A DNA stretch of 64,000 bases from Pseudomonadota bacterium (lineage in GTDB: Bacteria > Pseudomonadota > Alphaproteobacteria > Rickettsiales > UBA3002). Below, piece by piece: positions 35,427 through 43,631 of the stretch. Numbering within the stretch: the first letter of the stretch is position 1; each line of letters begins with the position of its first letter. The stretch covers positions 239,166 through 303,165 of the forward strand of contig JAZKJM010000005.1 of the NCBI GenBank assembly GCA_040384265.1, in the 5' to 3' direction. The translations under genes and the position numbers were made by a program. Under the pieces are notes generated by a model. That model saw nothing but the letters and a program-made list of their open reading frames with translations. It did not search any database and was not told the DNA's origin.

Positions 35427-36179
35427 CTAAGCCGCAATTTTCGTGTGCGTCGGCTCGCCGATGGCTTTGAGGAAGGCGCGTTCCAGCGTCTCTTCCTTGA
35501 AGGTTGGCTTGAACGCGGCCGCGGTGCCCAGATAGACCAGCTTGCTATCATGGATAATCCCGATCCGGTCGCAAATTTCCTCGATGTCCGACAAAATATG
35601 CGAACTGAAGAACAGCGTCTTGCCTTCGCGTTTGGCCTGCAGCATCACCTCTTTCAGCTTGATGCGCGCACGCGGGTCAAGGCCGCTCATTGGCTCATCG
35701 AGGATCATGAACGGCTGGTCGACCATGAACGCGCCAATCAGGCCAAGCTTTTGGCCCATGCCTTTGGAATACGAGCCCACCTTACGGCTGAGCACTTCCG
35801 GATTAAGGTCGAGATCCGCCGCCAGCGTCATCGCTTTGTCCTTATCGAGCTTTTTGCCGTAATAGGAGAGCGCCAGCGCAAGATGCTCCATCCCTTTCAG
35901 GTAGCGCGACGGCGAGAATTTTTCCGGCAGGTAGGAAAGCAGCTCGCGCGCTTTTACTTTGTTGCTCGGCTCACCAAAAATCTGCGCGCCACCTTTATCG
36001 GCGACCGCAAGGTCGAGCAGGATTTTGATGAGGGTGGTTTTTCCTGCCCCGTTGAGCCCGACCAGGCCGAAAATTTCACCCGGCTTCAGTTCGAACGACA
36101 CATCGTCAAGCACCAGCTGCTTACCGTAGGATTTGCTGACATGGTCGACGACCAACGGGCTGTTTACTTCGGCGTTCAT
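35427..36179 (-). CDS. ABC transporter ATP-binding protein
   Basis: 250 residues with Walker A GLNGAGKTT (residues 42-50), signature GSYSKGMGQKLGL (LSGGQ-like, altered to YSKGM), Walker B MILDEPMSGLDP and switch His in SSHILSD. This is the type that pairs with membrane permeases of the ABC-2 class, but no permease gene is adjacent. It is convergent with pilU and downstream of the pil genes on the minus strand (29 bases after the PilP-like stop). Myxococcus has an ABC system (PilGHI) in its pilus cluster; a similar link here is only inference. Confidence 0.88.
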   Translation of the reverse strand: MNAEVNSPLVVDHVSKSYGKQLVLDDVSFELKPGEIFGLVGLNGAGKTTLIKILLDLAVADKGGAQIFGEPSNKVKARELLSYLPEKFSPSRYLKGMEHLALALSYYGKKLDKDKAMTLAADLDLNPEVLSRKVGSYSKGMGQKLGLIGAFMVDQPFMILDEPMSGLDPRARIKLKEVMLQAKREGKTLFFSSHILSDIEEICDRIGIIHDSKLVYLGTAAAFKPTFKEETLERAFLKAIGEPTHTKIAA

Positions 36180-36208
36180 ACATCGCTCCTTGTGTTAGAA
36201 ACTCAGCG

Positions 36209-37399
36209 TCATTGACGCAGGGGTTGATTAGGCAAGCTGAAGGTTGGTGTTGCCGGCAAGGTCACATCCGGCATCAGCGGGTTGGCCGGGGCGGGTTGTG
36301 GTGCAGGCAAGGCCTGCCCTTCCGCCGGTGGCGCGCTGGTAATGTTGATCGCGGTCGACGGCGCATTGACCAGCGGCTTCAGCTCAGGGCTATCAACATA
36401 CCCTTCGAACACGCTGAAATAGGCCACGCCGAATGACTGGTTGGCGTGCAGGGTGAAGGTCACCATCCCCGTCTGATCATCGATCCCCACCCGCTGCGCG
36501 GTTGAAAGCTTGTTCTTGAGTGCATCCGTCGGCGCAAAAAGCTTCTCCGATTTGCGGCGGTGCAGTGCCACCGCGTAACTTGGCAGCCAGGAGAACGTCA
36601 CGCTATCCGCACTGGCGCGAATCACGTTTACATCCGTCGTATTCTTCGCGGCGGTAATTTTATGGCCGCTTACCCATATCGACCAGTCGCCTGCCGAACG
36701 GTAGGCGATGCTCGACAGGTAGAATACCGGATAGTTCTTCGGCTCGGCAATGATTTCGGGCGCCGCCGCCTGCGTGTTAATGCCGACGACCGTCGCTGCC
36801 GCAGCACGTCCCTGCGATTTCAGCGCTTCGTAGCTGCGGATGGCGTCTTTCATCTGCTCGACCTGTGCGGGCAGGAACAACACACTCACATTCGAGCGGC
36901 CGTAGGAATAAACATCCTGCGGGTCATCGTCATCGGCCGGGTTATTGGCCATATCCGTATAGTTCTGGGGCACTGCGGGCAATGCGCCGGTTTGGGGCGC
37001 CGCCGCAGTTGGCGGTGTTGGCGCACCAACCGCTGCCGGGGCTGGTACAGCCGCAACCGGAGCAAGCGCAGCGGCAGGTGCCGCAACGGGTGATGACGGC
37101 AAATTCAGCGGCGGCAATGCCTGGGCACCGGCAGCGGGTGCAACGGTTGGTGGGGCAACCGGCGGCAACTGCCCCGTCGCTGTTGGCGGCAGGGTCGGCA
37201 AGGATTTAGCGGGCGGCACCATCCCGGCGGGCGCACCCAGCGGCGGCAAGGTTGGCGGGGTGGCATGATCCGCACTCCCCGGCAGCGGTAGCGGTGGCAG
37301 CCCGGTAATCGGCGCAGGCTGGGCGAACGCGGGCGAGCCTGCCAGCAGCATCACCGCAAGCCATAACCCAAGGCGCTGTGTCATCTGTGGCGCCATCAT
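36209..37399 (-). CDS. Proline-rich periplasmic pilus assembly protein, PilP/GspB-like
   Basis: 396 residues: signal peptide (LWLAVMLLAGSPAFAQ), then about 110 residues of PPLP/APAA low complexity, a middle domain, and a beta-rich stretch YPVFYLSSIAYRSAGDWSIW followed by VSGHKITAAKN, which recalls GspB/MshK-type proteins that sit beside the secretin. The C-terminus is again proline-rich. Its ATG overlaps the PilO-like stop by 4 bases, so it belongs to the pilB-pilC-pilMN-pilO run. No specific family is certain. Confidence 0.7.
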   Translation of the reverse strand: MMAPQMTQRLGLWLAVMLLAGSPAFAQPAPITGLPPLPLPGSADHATPPTLPPLGAPAGMVPPAKSLPTLPPTATGQLPPVAPPTVAPAAGAQALPPLNLPSSPVAAPAAALAPVAAVPAPAAVGAPTPPTAAAPQTGALPAVPQNYTDMANNPADDDDPQDVYSYGRSNVSVLFLPAQVEQMKDAIRSYEALKSQGRAAAATVVGINTQAAAPEIIAEPKNYPVFYLSSIAYRSAGDWSIWVSGHKITAAKNTTDVNVIRASADSVTFSWLPSYAVALHRRKSEKLFAPTDALKNKLSTAQRVGIDDQTGMVTFTLHANQSFGVAYFSVFEGYVDSPELKPLVNAPSTAINITSAPPAEGQALPAPQPAPANPLMPDVTLPATPTFSLPNQPLRQ

Positions 37400-38076
37400 T
37401 GCCCCGGCACACTGGCTGGGGTGGCAGGCGCACCGGGCGCAGCATCCGCTGCTTTTGGCACCACGCCGATCTGGCTGAATTCGATTTTACCTTCCACCTG
37501 CATCGGCAACTGGCCGCCGCGCAGCTGGCTGATCGCCGCATCATCCATATCCTTGGTGCGCTTCAGCTGCAGGCTCTCGATACGAATCAGCCCAGGCGCG
37601 GTACGCTGCAAATCATCGATAAAGGAGAAAATATGCACGTCCGACACGGCCTGTATGGTGAGCGACATGCGCGGGCGCACGGTGATATTGAAATTGAAGT
37701 TTGCAAGTTCTGCCTTATCCGTCGGCAGCTCATCCGCACGGGTGAGTGTGAACTGGCCGAATCCATACTGGCCCTTTGCCTTGCTGAGCACGTCCTTCAG
37801 CGTTTCAAGGCTGGAGCTGAAATCGGGGCTGGGCCGGTTGAGCTGGATCGCGACGAAGCGCTTTTCTGCCTCACCGGATTTGTTGAGCTGGCTTTTCAGG
37901 CTGGTCAGCATCCCGCTATCGCTGGCGTATTTGCTCTCCGCATCCGTCTTGCGCTTGTCGATATTGCCCGAAATCATCGATACTGCCGCAAATACGCCAC
38001 CCGCCGCGGCGACAACAATCAACGCCATGATGGTCATGCGCACGGTTTGCTTGGTCAGCTCTTTATATTTGTTCAT
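37396..38076 (-). CDS. PilO-like pilus alignment subcomplex protein
   Basis: 226 residues with the PilO/GspM plan: short cytoplasmic N-terminus, one membrane helix (about 14-33, MTIMALIVVAAAGGVFAAVS), a coiled-coil segment (KRKTDAESKYASDSGMLTSL) and a periplasmic ferredoxin-like domain with IESLQLKRTKD. Both ends overlap neighbouring genes by 4 bases, so it is translated with the PilMN-like and PilP-like proteins. Identification rests on architecture and context more than sequence. Confidence 0.7.
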   Translation of the reverse strand: MNKYKELTKQTVRMTIMALIVVAAAGGVFAAVSMISGNIDKRKTDAESKYASDSGMLTSLKSQLNKSGEAEKRFVAIQLNRPSPDFSSSLETLKDVLSKAKGQYGFGQFTLTRADELPTDKAELANFNFNITVRPRMSLTIQAVSDVHIFSFIDDLQRTAPGLIRIESLQLKRTKDMDDAAISQLRGGQLPMQVEGKIEFSQIGVVPKAADAAPGAPATPASVPGQ

Positions 38077-39785
38077 ACGCCCTCCCCCGGTTCAGGCATA
38101 CCCGCTCCGGCAGGCGTAGCGCCCGCTTTCTTTGGCCCCTTGAACTTGATGGAGATCACGCTATTGCCCTGAATGCTGGCGATGGGCGCACTTGCCGCAT
38201 CCACCGAAATATCTTCGCTCTTTTTCTCGTCTTTCTGCCATGGAAACGGCTCGACGGTGACGTCATATTCCGTCATTTTTGCTTTGATATCTTTCACCAG
38301 CAGGTTCGCATTGCGGGTGAGCGCCTCGGTGCTATTGAACTGCCCGCCCGAGAAATCAAAATCAACCCGAATATCGAGCGGCAGCGTGCCAGGGGCTGGC
38401 ACCGCGGCGCCTTTGGTCATCACCGGAATGGCGTTATCCCACATCATGCCGACAAGGCGGTGCTGCGGGGTGACGAACGGCGCCATTGCCTGCGCAAACT
38501 CGCTGGGCACCTTGGCGTCCTTGAGGTACGCGTCATATGCCGCAACAATGGCTGACTTCAGGGCCATATCCTTGTTGAGTCCGCCGACAGACTTCTTGAA
38601 CTTATTGAGATCGGCCTGCAGCGCGGCCGTCTTTGTTTCCGCCTCTGAAGCCGCCGAGGAGTTGACGATCATATTGACCACCGACATCCCGCTGAGGCCA
38701 AGCAGCAGCACAACCAGCAACGCTGCCAGCGCCCGGATGCCGATACGCGCCTTGTAGATTTTGTTGAGCTTTTCGAGATACGCGGTCGAGAACGCCAGTA
38801 CCGGCTTCTTGGTCGTGCCGAACGAGGCCGCCATCACCACATCGCCAAAGCGATCCGCCGATAAGGCCGCCTGCTCCAACTGCAACGCTTCCGCCACATC
38901 CAGCGGCGTCAACACCTGCACCCGCGCAAAACCGAAACGGTTGAGATCCAGCGAATCGATCACGTCCTGCGAAATAATCACCGTCGCGTCGAGGTCGCTA
39001 TTTTCGTTGAACCCAAGGCGTTTCAGGTACTCGATCGTATTGATAATTTCCTGCTCGATATTCCCGGCAATGACTGCCGGGATCGCATCGTCGATCGCTT
39101 GGCTGACGCGGGTGAACATGAGGCGATTTTCGTTGAACACGACCTGACGGAAGCCCGAAACCTTGTTATGCGAAATCAGCAATTGCCATGGTTGCGGCTT
39201 GGCGCCACTGAGCTGCCTGTTAAGCGCCGCGAGGTAATTAGCAGCCTCGACCGGTGCGAGGTAAACCCCACTCATCGGGTTGGGCAACTCGACCACGAGG
39301 TTGAGCCACTCCGCCATCAGCGGCGTTTTTGCCAGCGAGATCAGCAGGAAATTCCATTCCTTGCGGCCTGTTTTATCGCGCCCGAGCGGCAGGTAGCCCT
39401 TTAAATCTTCCGCCTGGAAATCACGATCGAGGCGGCGCTGCACAAGGCCACCCACTGACAGCGAGCTGACCGGCGGGAAGGACTGGCGCACATATTGCTG
39501 GTCGAGCACATCCGCCAGCACCAGGAACGGCACGTTCGCGTTGGCGCGCATCAGCTCCACCATCGCTTCCGTATGCGACGGCTGCGGCGATGGCGCGAAC
39601 AAACGGCGCACCACCTTCGTGCCATGCAGGAAGACAAGGATTGCCCCCTCATCGCCGATAATCAGGACAAAGCGGCGGCTGCGGGTGGCTTTCGCCCGTT
39701 TTGCGGCAACTGACCCGCGCGTGCGCCCACGGCGCTCTGCGCGCTGCGTATCATCCCCGGATCGTTTTTTTAAGTTCAGCGCCAT
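38073..39785 (-). CDS. PilM/PilN-like fused inner-membrane pilus protein
   Basis: 570 residues. The first 340 or so are cytoplasmic and look like an actin-fold PilM/GspL domain (FVLIIGDEGAILVFLHG at the start, VMAASFGTTKKPV near residue 330). One membrane helix follows (about 351-370, AALLVVLLLGLSGMSVVNMI), then a coiled coil (AALQADLNKFKKSVGGLNKD) and a periplasmic ferredoxin-like domain, the PilN plan. Separate PilM and PilN exist in most type IVa systems; GspL of type II secretion and BfpC of bundle-forming pili are fused. It follows pilC by 5 bases. Confidence 0.75.
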   Translation of the reverse strand: MALNLKKRSGDDTQRAERRGRTRGSVAAKRAKATRSRRFVLIIGDEGAILVFLHGTKVVRRLFAPSPQPSHTEAMVELMRANANVPFLVLADVLDQQYVRQSFPPVSSLSVGGLVQRRLDRDFQAEDLKGYLPLGRDKTGRKEWNFLLISLAKTPLMAEWLNLVVELPNPMSGVYLAPVEAANYLAALNRQLSGAKPQPWQLLISHNKVSGFRQVVFNENRLMFTRVSQAIDDAIPAVIAGNIEQEIINTIEYLKRLGFNENSDLDATVIISQDVIDSLDLNRFGFARVQVLTPLDVAEALQLEQAALSADRFGDVVMAASFGTTKKPVLAFSTAYLEKLNKIYKARIGIRALAALLVVLLLGLSGMSVVNMIVNSSAASEAETKTAALQADLNKFKKSVGGLNKDMALKSAIVAAYDAYLKDAKVPSEFAQAMAPFVTPQHRLVGMMWDNAIPVMTKGAAVPAPGTLPLDIRVDFDFSGGQFNSTEALTRNANLLVKDIKAKMTEYDVTVEPFPWQKDEKKSEDISVDAASAPIASIQGNSVISIKFKGPKKAGATPAGAGMPEPGEGV

Positions 39786-39790
39786 GCGTC

Positions 39791-40990
39791 CTAGAACTTC
39801 ATCTGTGAGAAGGATTGATATAACGGCCCGAATACAGCGGCGATCACCCAGAAGATTAATCCGCCCATGACCATCGTCAACAGCGGCTGGATCATGCCGA
39901 CCATCGCCTCGACCGAGTCGTTCACCTCGCGGTCGTAGAAGAATTTGATGTTCGTCATCGCGTCGTTCATGTTACCCGAGTCCTCGCCCACCTTGAACAT
40001 GCGGATGACCAGTGTGGGGAATTGGTTCGATATGCGCAGCGAGGATGTCAGATTATTTCCCTCGACGATACTGCGATGAACGATATCCACAGATTCTTTG
40101 ATGACCCGGTTTTTAACCACATCGCGCGCCGCAATCAGCGCCTCGGGGATGTTAATGCCGCTTTTGAACATCACCGAAAAGAAGTGGGTGAACCGCGCAA
40201 GGTTGATCTTGCGCACGGTCGGCCCCAGCACCGGCAGCTTGAGCAGCATATTATCCATCCAATAGGCGAACGGCTCCATCGTGCGGTAGAGCATAAGGGT
40301 CAACATCGCACAGCCAATGGGAATCCCGAAAATCAGGTACCAGTAGTTCTGGAATGCCTCCGATGTATAAATAAGCGCCCGGGTATGTAGCGGGATGTGG
40401 AACCCCTGCTCGGTGATGAATTTCAATAGCTTGGGCACCACGGCAACCATCAGGATGGCGATCACCAGCGACATTACCACCAGCAGCACCACCGGATAGG
40501 TCACGGCCTTTTTCACCTTACGGCGCAGGTCGTTGGTCCATTTCATATGCAGCGACATATTGACGAAGGATTCAGTCAAATTCCCGTTCTTCTCACCCGC
40601 CGCGATGAGGCCGACAAACACCTCGTTAAACACGCGCGGGTAGGTGGCCAGCGATTCCGAAAGCGAGTGGCCGGTTTTCACCTTTTCCAGCACGTCGGTC
40701 ATAATGTCGCGCAGTTTGGTGGAATCGGTCGAGTCGCGCACATCTGCGATGCCTTCATGCACCGGCACCCCGGCACGCGAGAGCTGCTCCAAATGCAGGC
40801 AGAGAATGATCATATCCTTCAGCTTGATGCGCGAGCTTTTGCCCGCTTTGCGCGATTGCTCGCGGTAGCGGATGAGGTCGAGCCCGACTTCTTTTAACCG
40901 TGTTTCAAGGTCGATTTCATTCTCGGCAACCATGGTGCCTTTGATGGTGCGGCCACGTTCATTCAGCGCGCTATAGGCGTATTGCGACAT
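39791..40990 (-). CDS. pilC: Type IV pilus/type II secretion platform protein PilC/GspF
   Basis: Inner-membrane platform that couples the motor ATPases to pilin polymerisation. 399 residues: start MSQYAYSALNERGRTIKGTM, two GspF cytoplasmic domains (LSRAGVPVHEGIADVRDSTD; MFKSGINIPEALIAARDVV) and three membrane helices. EGNNLTSSLRISNQFPTLV and VGEDSGNM in the second domain are diagnostic. It sits between pilB and the PilMN-like gene. Confidence 0.93.
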   Translation of the reverse strand: MSQYAYSALNERGRTIKGTMVAENEIDLETRLKEVGLDLIRYREQSRKAGKSSRIKLKDMIILCLHLEQLSRAGVPVHEGIADVRDSTDSTKLRDIMTDVLEKVKTGHSLSESLATYPRVFNEVFVGLIAAGEKNGNLTESFVNMSLHMKWTNDLRRKVKKAVTYPVVLLVVMSLVIAILMVAVVPKLLKFITEQGFHIPLHTRALIYTSEAFQNYWYLIFGIPIGCAMLTLMLYRTMEPFAYWMDNMLLKLPVLGPTVRKINLARFTHFFSVMFKSGINIPEALIAARDVVKNRVIKESVDIVHRSIVEGNNLTSSLRISNQFPTLVIRMFKVGEDSGNMNDAMTNIKFFYDREVNDSVEAMVGMIQPLLTMVMGGLIFWVIAAVFGPLYQSFSQMKF

Positions 40991-41047
40991 AAAACCCCAT
41001 CAAAAACAGGCACACACGCGGCCCGCGAAACCCATTCGGGGACGCTA

Positions 41048-42865
41048 TTATAATCGGTCGGTAAGGTCTACCGTATTAATCAGCTCGGGGATATCAATCT
41101 CCCCCGCCAACACTTTACTGATGCCATCTTGCACCATCGGCACGAAGCCGTTTTCCAGCGCGTATTCCAGCATGTGGTTACGCGTCGCCTTGGTCGCAAT
41201 CAGCTCATCCAGCCCATGGTCAATCCGCAGGATTTCATGCACGCCCATCCGGCCTTTATAGCCCTTGAAGCCGCATTTTTCGCAGCCCACCGCGTCATGC
41301 ACCACCGGCGGGTTGGTGGCATCGAGGCGCATAATGCGGCATTCCTCCGCCGTCGCGTGGCGCGGCGTGCGGCAGGATTTGCAGAGTTTGCGCGCCAACC
41401 GCTGCGCCATCGTGCAGATCAGCGAGCCCGCCAGCAAATGCGGCGGCACGCCGATATCGCCAAGGCGCGGGATGGTCCCCAGCGCATCGTTGGTGTGCAG
41501 CGTCGTATAAACCTGGTGCCCGGTCAGCGCGGCGCGCACGGCCATGATGGCCGTTTCCTCGTCACGCACCTCGCCGAGGAAGATGATGTCGGGATCCTGA
41601 CGCATCAGCGATTTAATCCCCGATTGGAAGTCGATGACCCCCTCGCGCACGTTGGTCTGGCGAATCAGCGGCAGCTGGTACTCGACCGGGTCTTCCAGCG
41701 TCATGATGTTGACATCGATCGAGTTGATATAGCTCAGCACCGAATAGAGCGTCGTGGTTTTCCCCGAGCCCGTCGGCCCCGTCACCACGATAATGCCCTC
41801 GGGCCGTTTGATACAGCGCTTGAGCAGCTCAAGGTTATGGTCCGAGAAGCCCAGCATCTCGATCGGCACCAGCGATTTGGATTTATCGAGAATACGCAGC
41901 ACCACGTTTTCGCCATGCACCGTCGGCTGGGTTGCCACCCGGAAATCGACCTCGCGGCCAAGCGCGACCATGCTGATGCGCCCATCCTGCGCGCTGCGCG
42001 TTTCGGCGATGTTCATGCCGGACATGATTTTAATCCGCACCAGCACGGCGGGCCAGTAATCGCGGTGGAAACTGCGGATCTGCTGCAGCGAGCCATCGAT
42101 CCGGTAGCGCAGGCGCAGGAACGAACCTTCCGGCTCAAAGTGAATATCCGAGCAGCCTTGCTTGATCGCATCGACCAGCAGCGCGTTCACCAAACGTACG
42201 GTCGGGTTGAGATAGCCCTCTTCGCGTCCATCCAGCTGGGTTTTCTCGCGGATGCCGGTTTCAATCTCGCGCAGCACCCCGTCAATCGACAGGTCGTAAT
42301 CGTAATAGCGCTCGATCAGCTCGTTGATTTCCGTTTCGGTACAAAAAATCGGGATAATTTTTGCCGTTTTATCGAGATGGCGGCGCACCTGGTCGATCGC
42401 CAGCACGTTGTACACATCCACCATCGCAAGCTTGATGACCGAGCCCGTCTGCTCCACCGGAATCACCTTGTTGCGCAGGCACACATCGCGCGGCACTTGC
42501 GCCAGCAGGTTGGTGTCGAGCATGGTCGATTTGGCATCGAACCGTTCCGAACCCGAGCTTTCCGCCAACACCTCACCGATCGCCGATTCGGTGATGAAGT
42601 TCATCGAAATCAGGACGGCGCCGAGTAGTTTTTTGGATTTGGCCTGCTCGCGCAGCGCGATTTCGAGCTGATCTTTCGAGATGAGCCCCAGCGCAATCAG
42701 CTTCTCGCCGATGCGCATGGGCTTGGCTTCGCCGGGCTTTTTGCCAAGGCCACTTTCACCGGGCGCATCCTGCGCCAACACAGGCGCAGCAACCGGGGCC
42801 GCAGCTACCTCCGGCTCCCGCACCACGCGCGTCTGCGAAAGAAAATCGCCTTCTGTCGAATCCAT
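41048..42865 (-). CDS. pilB: Type IV pilus extension ATPase PilB/GspE
   Basis: Motor that drives pilus polymerisation. 605 residues: N-terminal MshEN domain (about 50-130, IGEKLIALGLISKDQLEIAL), a type of domain that in some homologues binds cyclic di-GMP; N2 domain; Walker A GPTGSGKTTTL near residue 365; TLEDPVEY; Walker B DPDIIFLGEVRDEETA; and a tetracysteine zinc site (CKSC and CEKCGFKGYKGR) near residue 500. It is first of the minus-strand pil run. A c-di-GMP link with PleD of this window is plausible but unproven. Confidence 0.94.
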   Translation of the reverse strand: MDSTEGDFLSQTRVVREPEVAAAPVAAPVLAQDAPGESGLGKKPGEAKPMRIGEKLIALGLISKDQLEIALREQAKSKKLLGAVLISMNFITESAIGEVLAESSGSERFDAKSTMLDTNLLAQVPRDVCLRNKVIPVEQTGSVIKLAMVDVYNVLAIDQVRRHLDKTAKIIPIFCTETEINELIERYYDYDLSIDGVLREIETGIREKTQLDGREEGYLNPTVRLVNALLVDAIKQGCSDIHFEPEGSFLRLRYRIDGSLQQIRSFHRDYWPAVLVRIKIMSGMNIAETRSAQDGRISMVALGREVDFRVATQPTVHGENVVLRILDKSKSLVPIEMLGFSDHNLELLKRCIKRPEGIIVVTGPTGSGKTTTLYSVLSYINSIDVNIMTLEDPVEYQLPLIRQTNVREGVIDFQSGIKSLMRQDPDIIFLGEVRDEETAIMAVRAALTGHQVYTTLHTNDALGTIPRLGDIGVPPHLLAGSLICTMAQRLARKLCKSCRTPRHATAEECRIMRLDATNPPVVHDAVGCEKCGFKGYKGRMGVHEILRIDHGLDELIATKATRNHMLEYALENGFVPMVQDGISKVLAGEIDIPELINTVDLTDRL

Positions 42866-43050
42866 TACGCTCCCATATCACGGGCCATTTGCAAATCGAA
42901 ACGAATTCACCGGCCCATTAATATAAGTCTATAGTCGTCTTTTCACAATTGCCTGCAAGTAATTTGACTGTATTCACAATTAAAGTTCACTTTATCTGTC
43001 AACAGTGTGGTGTTTTTTCTGGCACGCGGCCGTGGTTTTCCGCTACATGC

Positions 43051-43185
43051 ATGCGCATGGATGCCACGTTCTTCGTTCCGCTTGCTTACGGTGCAACCGC
43101 CGCGTTGCTGGGCTTGCTTTGCCTTGCGACATGGGCCCGTGCCCGCGCCGTGCGTGCGCAAACGAAGGCCACCGACCCATCATGA
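43051..43185 (+). CDS. ccmD: Haem exporter protein D, CcmD-like
   Basis: 44-residue peptide MRMDATFFVPLAYGATAALL then LGLLCLATWARARAVRAQTK: a tyrosine-containing first turn, one membrane helix and a basic tail, the CcmD pattern. The stop overlaps the ccmE ATG by 4 bases. CcmD normally holds CcmE to the CcmABC complex; ccmABC are not upstream here. Start uncertain (43051 or 43057). Confidence 0.7.
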   Translation: MRMDATFFVPLAYGATAALLGLLCLATWARARAVRAQTKATDPS

Positions 43186-43631
43186 AGCCCAAACATAAAC
43201 GCCTGCTGTTCGTGTTGGGCTCGCTTGCGGTCATGGGGCTTGCCGCCACCGCCATCCTTATCTCTTTCCGCGACAATATGGTCTTCTTTTACACTCCCAC
43301 CCAGCTCAACGAAAAACGCCATGAGGCGCGCTTCGATGCTACCCGTGCCTTGCGCATCGGCGGGCTCGTCAAGCATGGCAGCATCGTGAACACGCCCGGC
43401 GGCATCCGCTTCACCATCACCGATCTCACGACCGATATTCCCGCCAGCTATCGCGGCCTTGTGCCCAGCCTGTTTCGCGATGGGCAGGGCGTCGTCGCCC
43501 AGGGCGTGCTCGCGGCGGATGGCAGCATCACCGCCGCCACCATCCTTGCCAAGCACGACGAAACCTACATGCCGCGCGACGTGGTCGATGCGCTGAAAGC
43601 CTCCGGCAAATGGCAAGGCGGCGCGCCATGA
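43182..43631 (+). CDS. ccmE: Haem chaperone CcmE
   Basis: Periplasmic chaperone that carries covalently bound haem to CcmF/H. 149 residues: membrane anchor (LLFVLGSLAVMGLAATAILI), OB-fold domain, and the haem-binding HxxxY motif His125-Asp-Glu-Thr-Tyr129. The domain signatures RIGGLVKHGS and YRGLVPSLFRDGQGVVAQG match the family. Coupled to ccmD upstream and to ccmF downstream by ATGA overlaps. Confidence 0.97.
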   Translation: MKPKHKRLLFVLGSLAVMGLAATAILISFRDNMVFFYTPTQLNEKRHEARFDATRALRIGGLVKHGSIVNTPGGIRFTITDLTTDIPASYRGLVPSLFRDGQGVVAQGVLAADGSITAATILAKHDETYMPRDVVDALKASGKWQGGAP

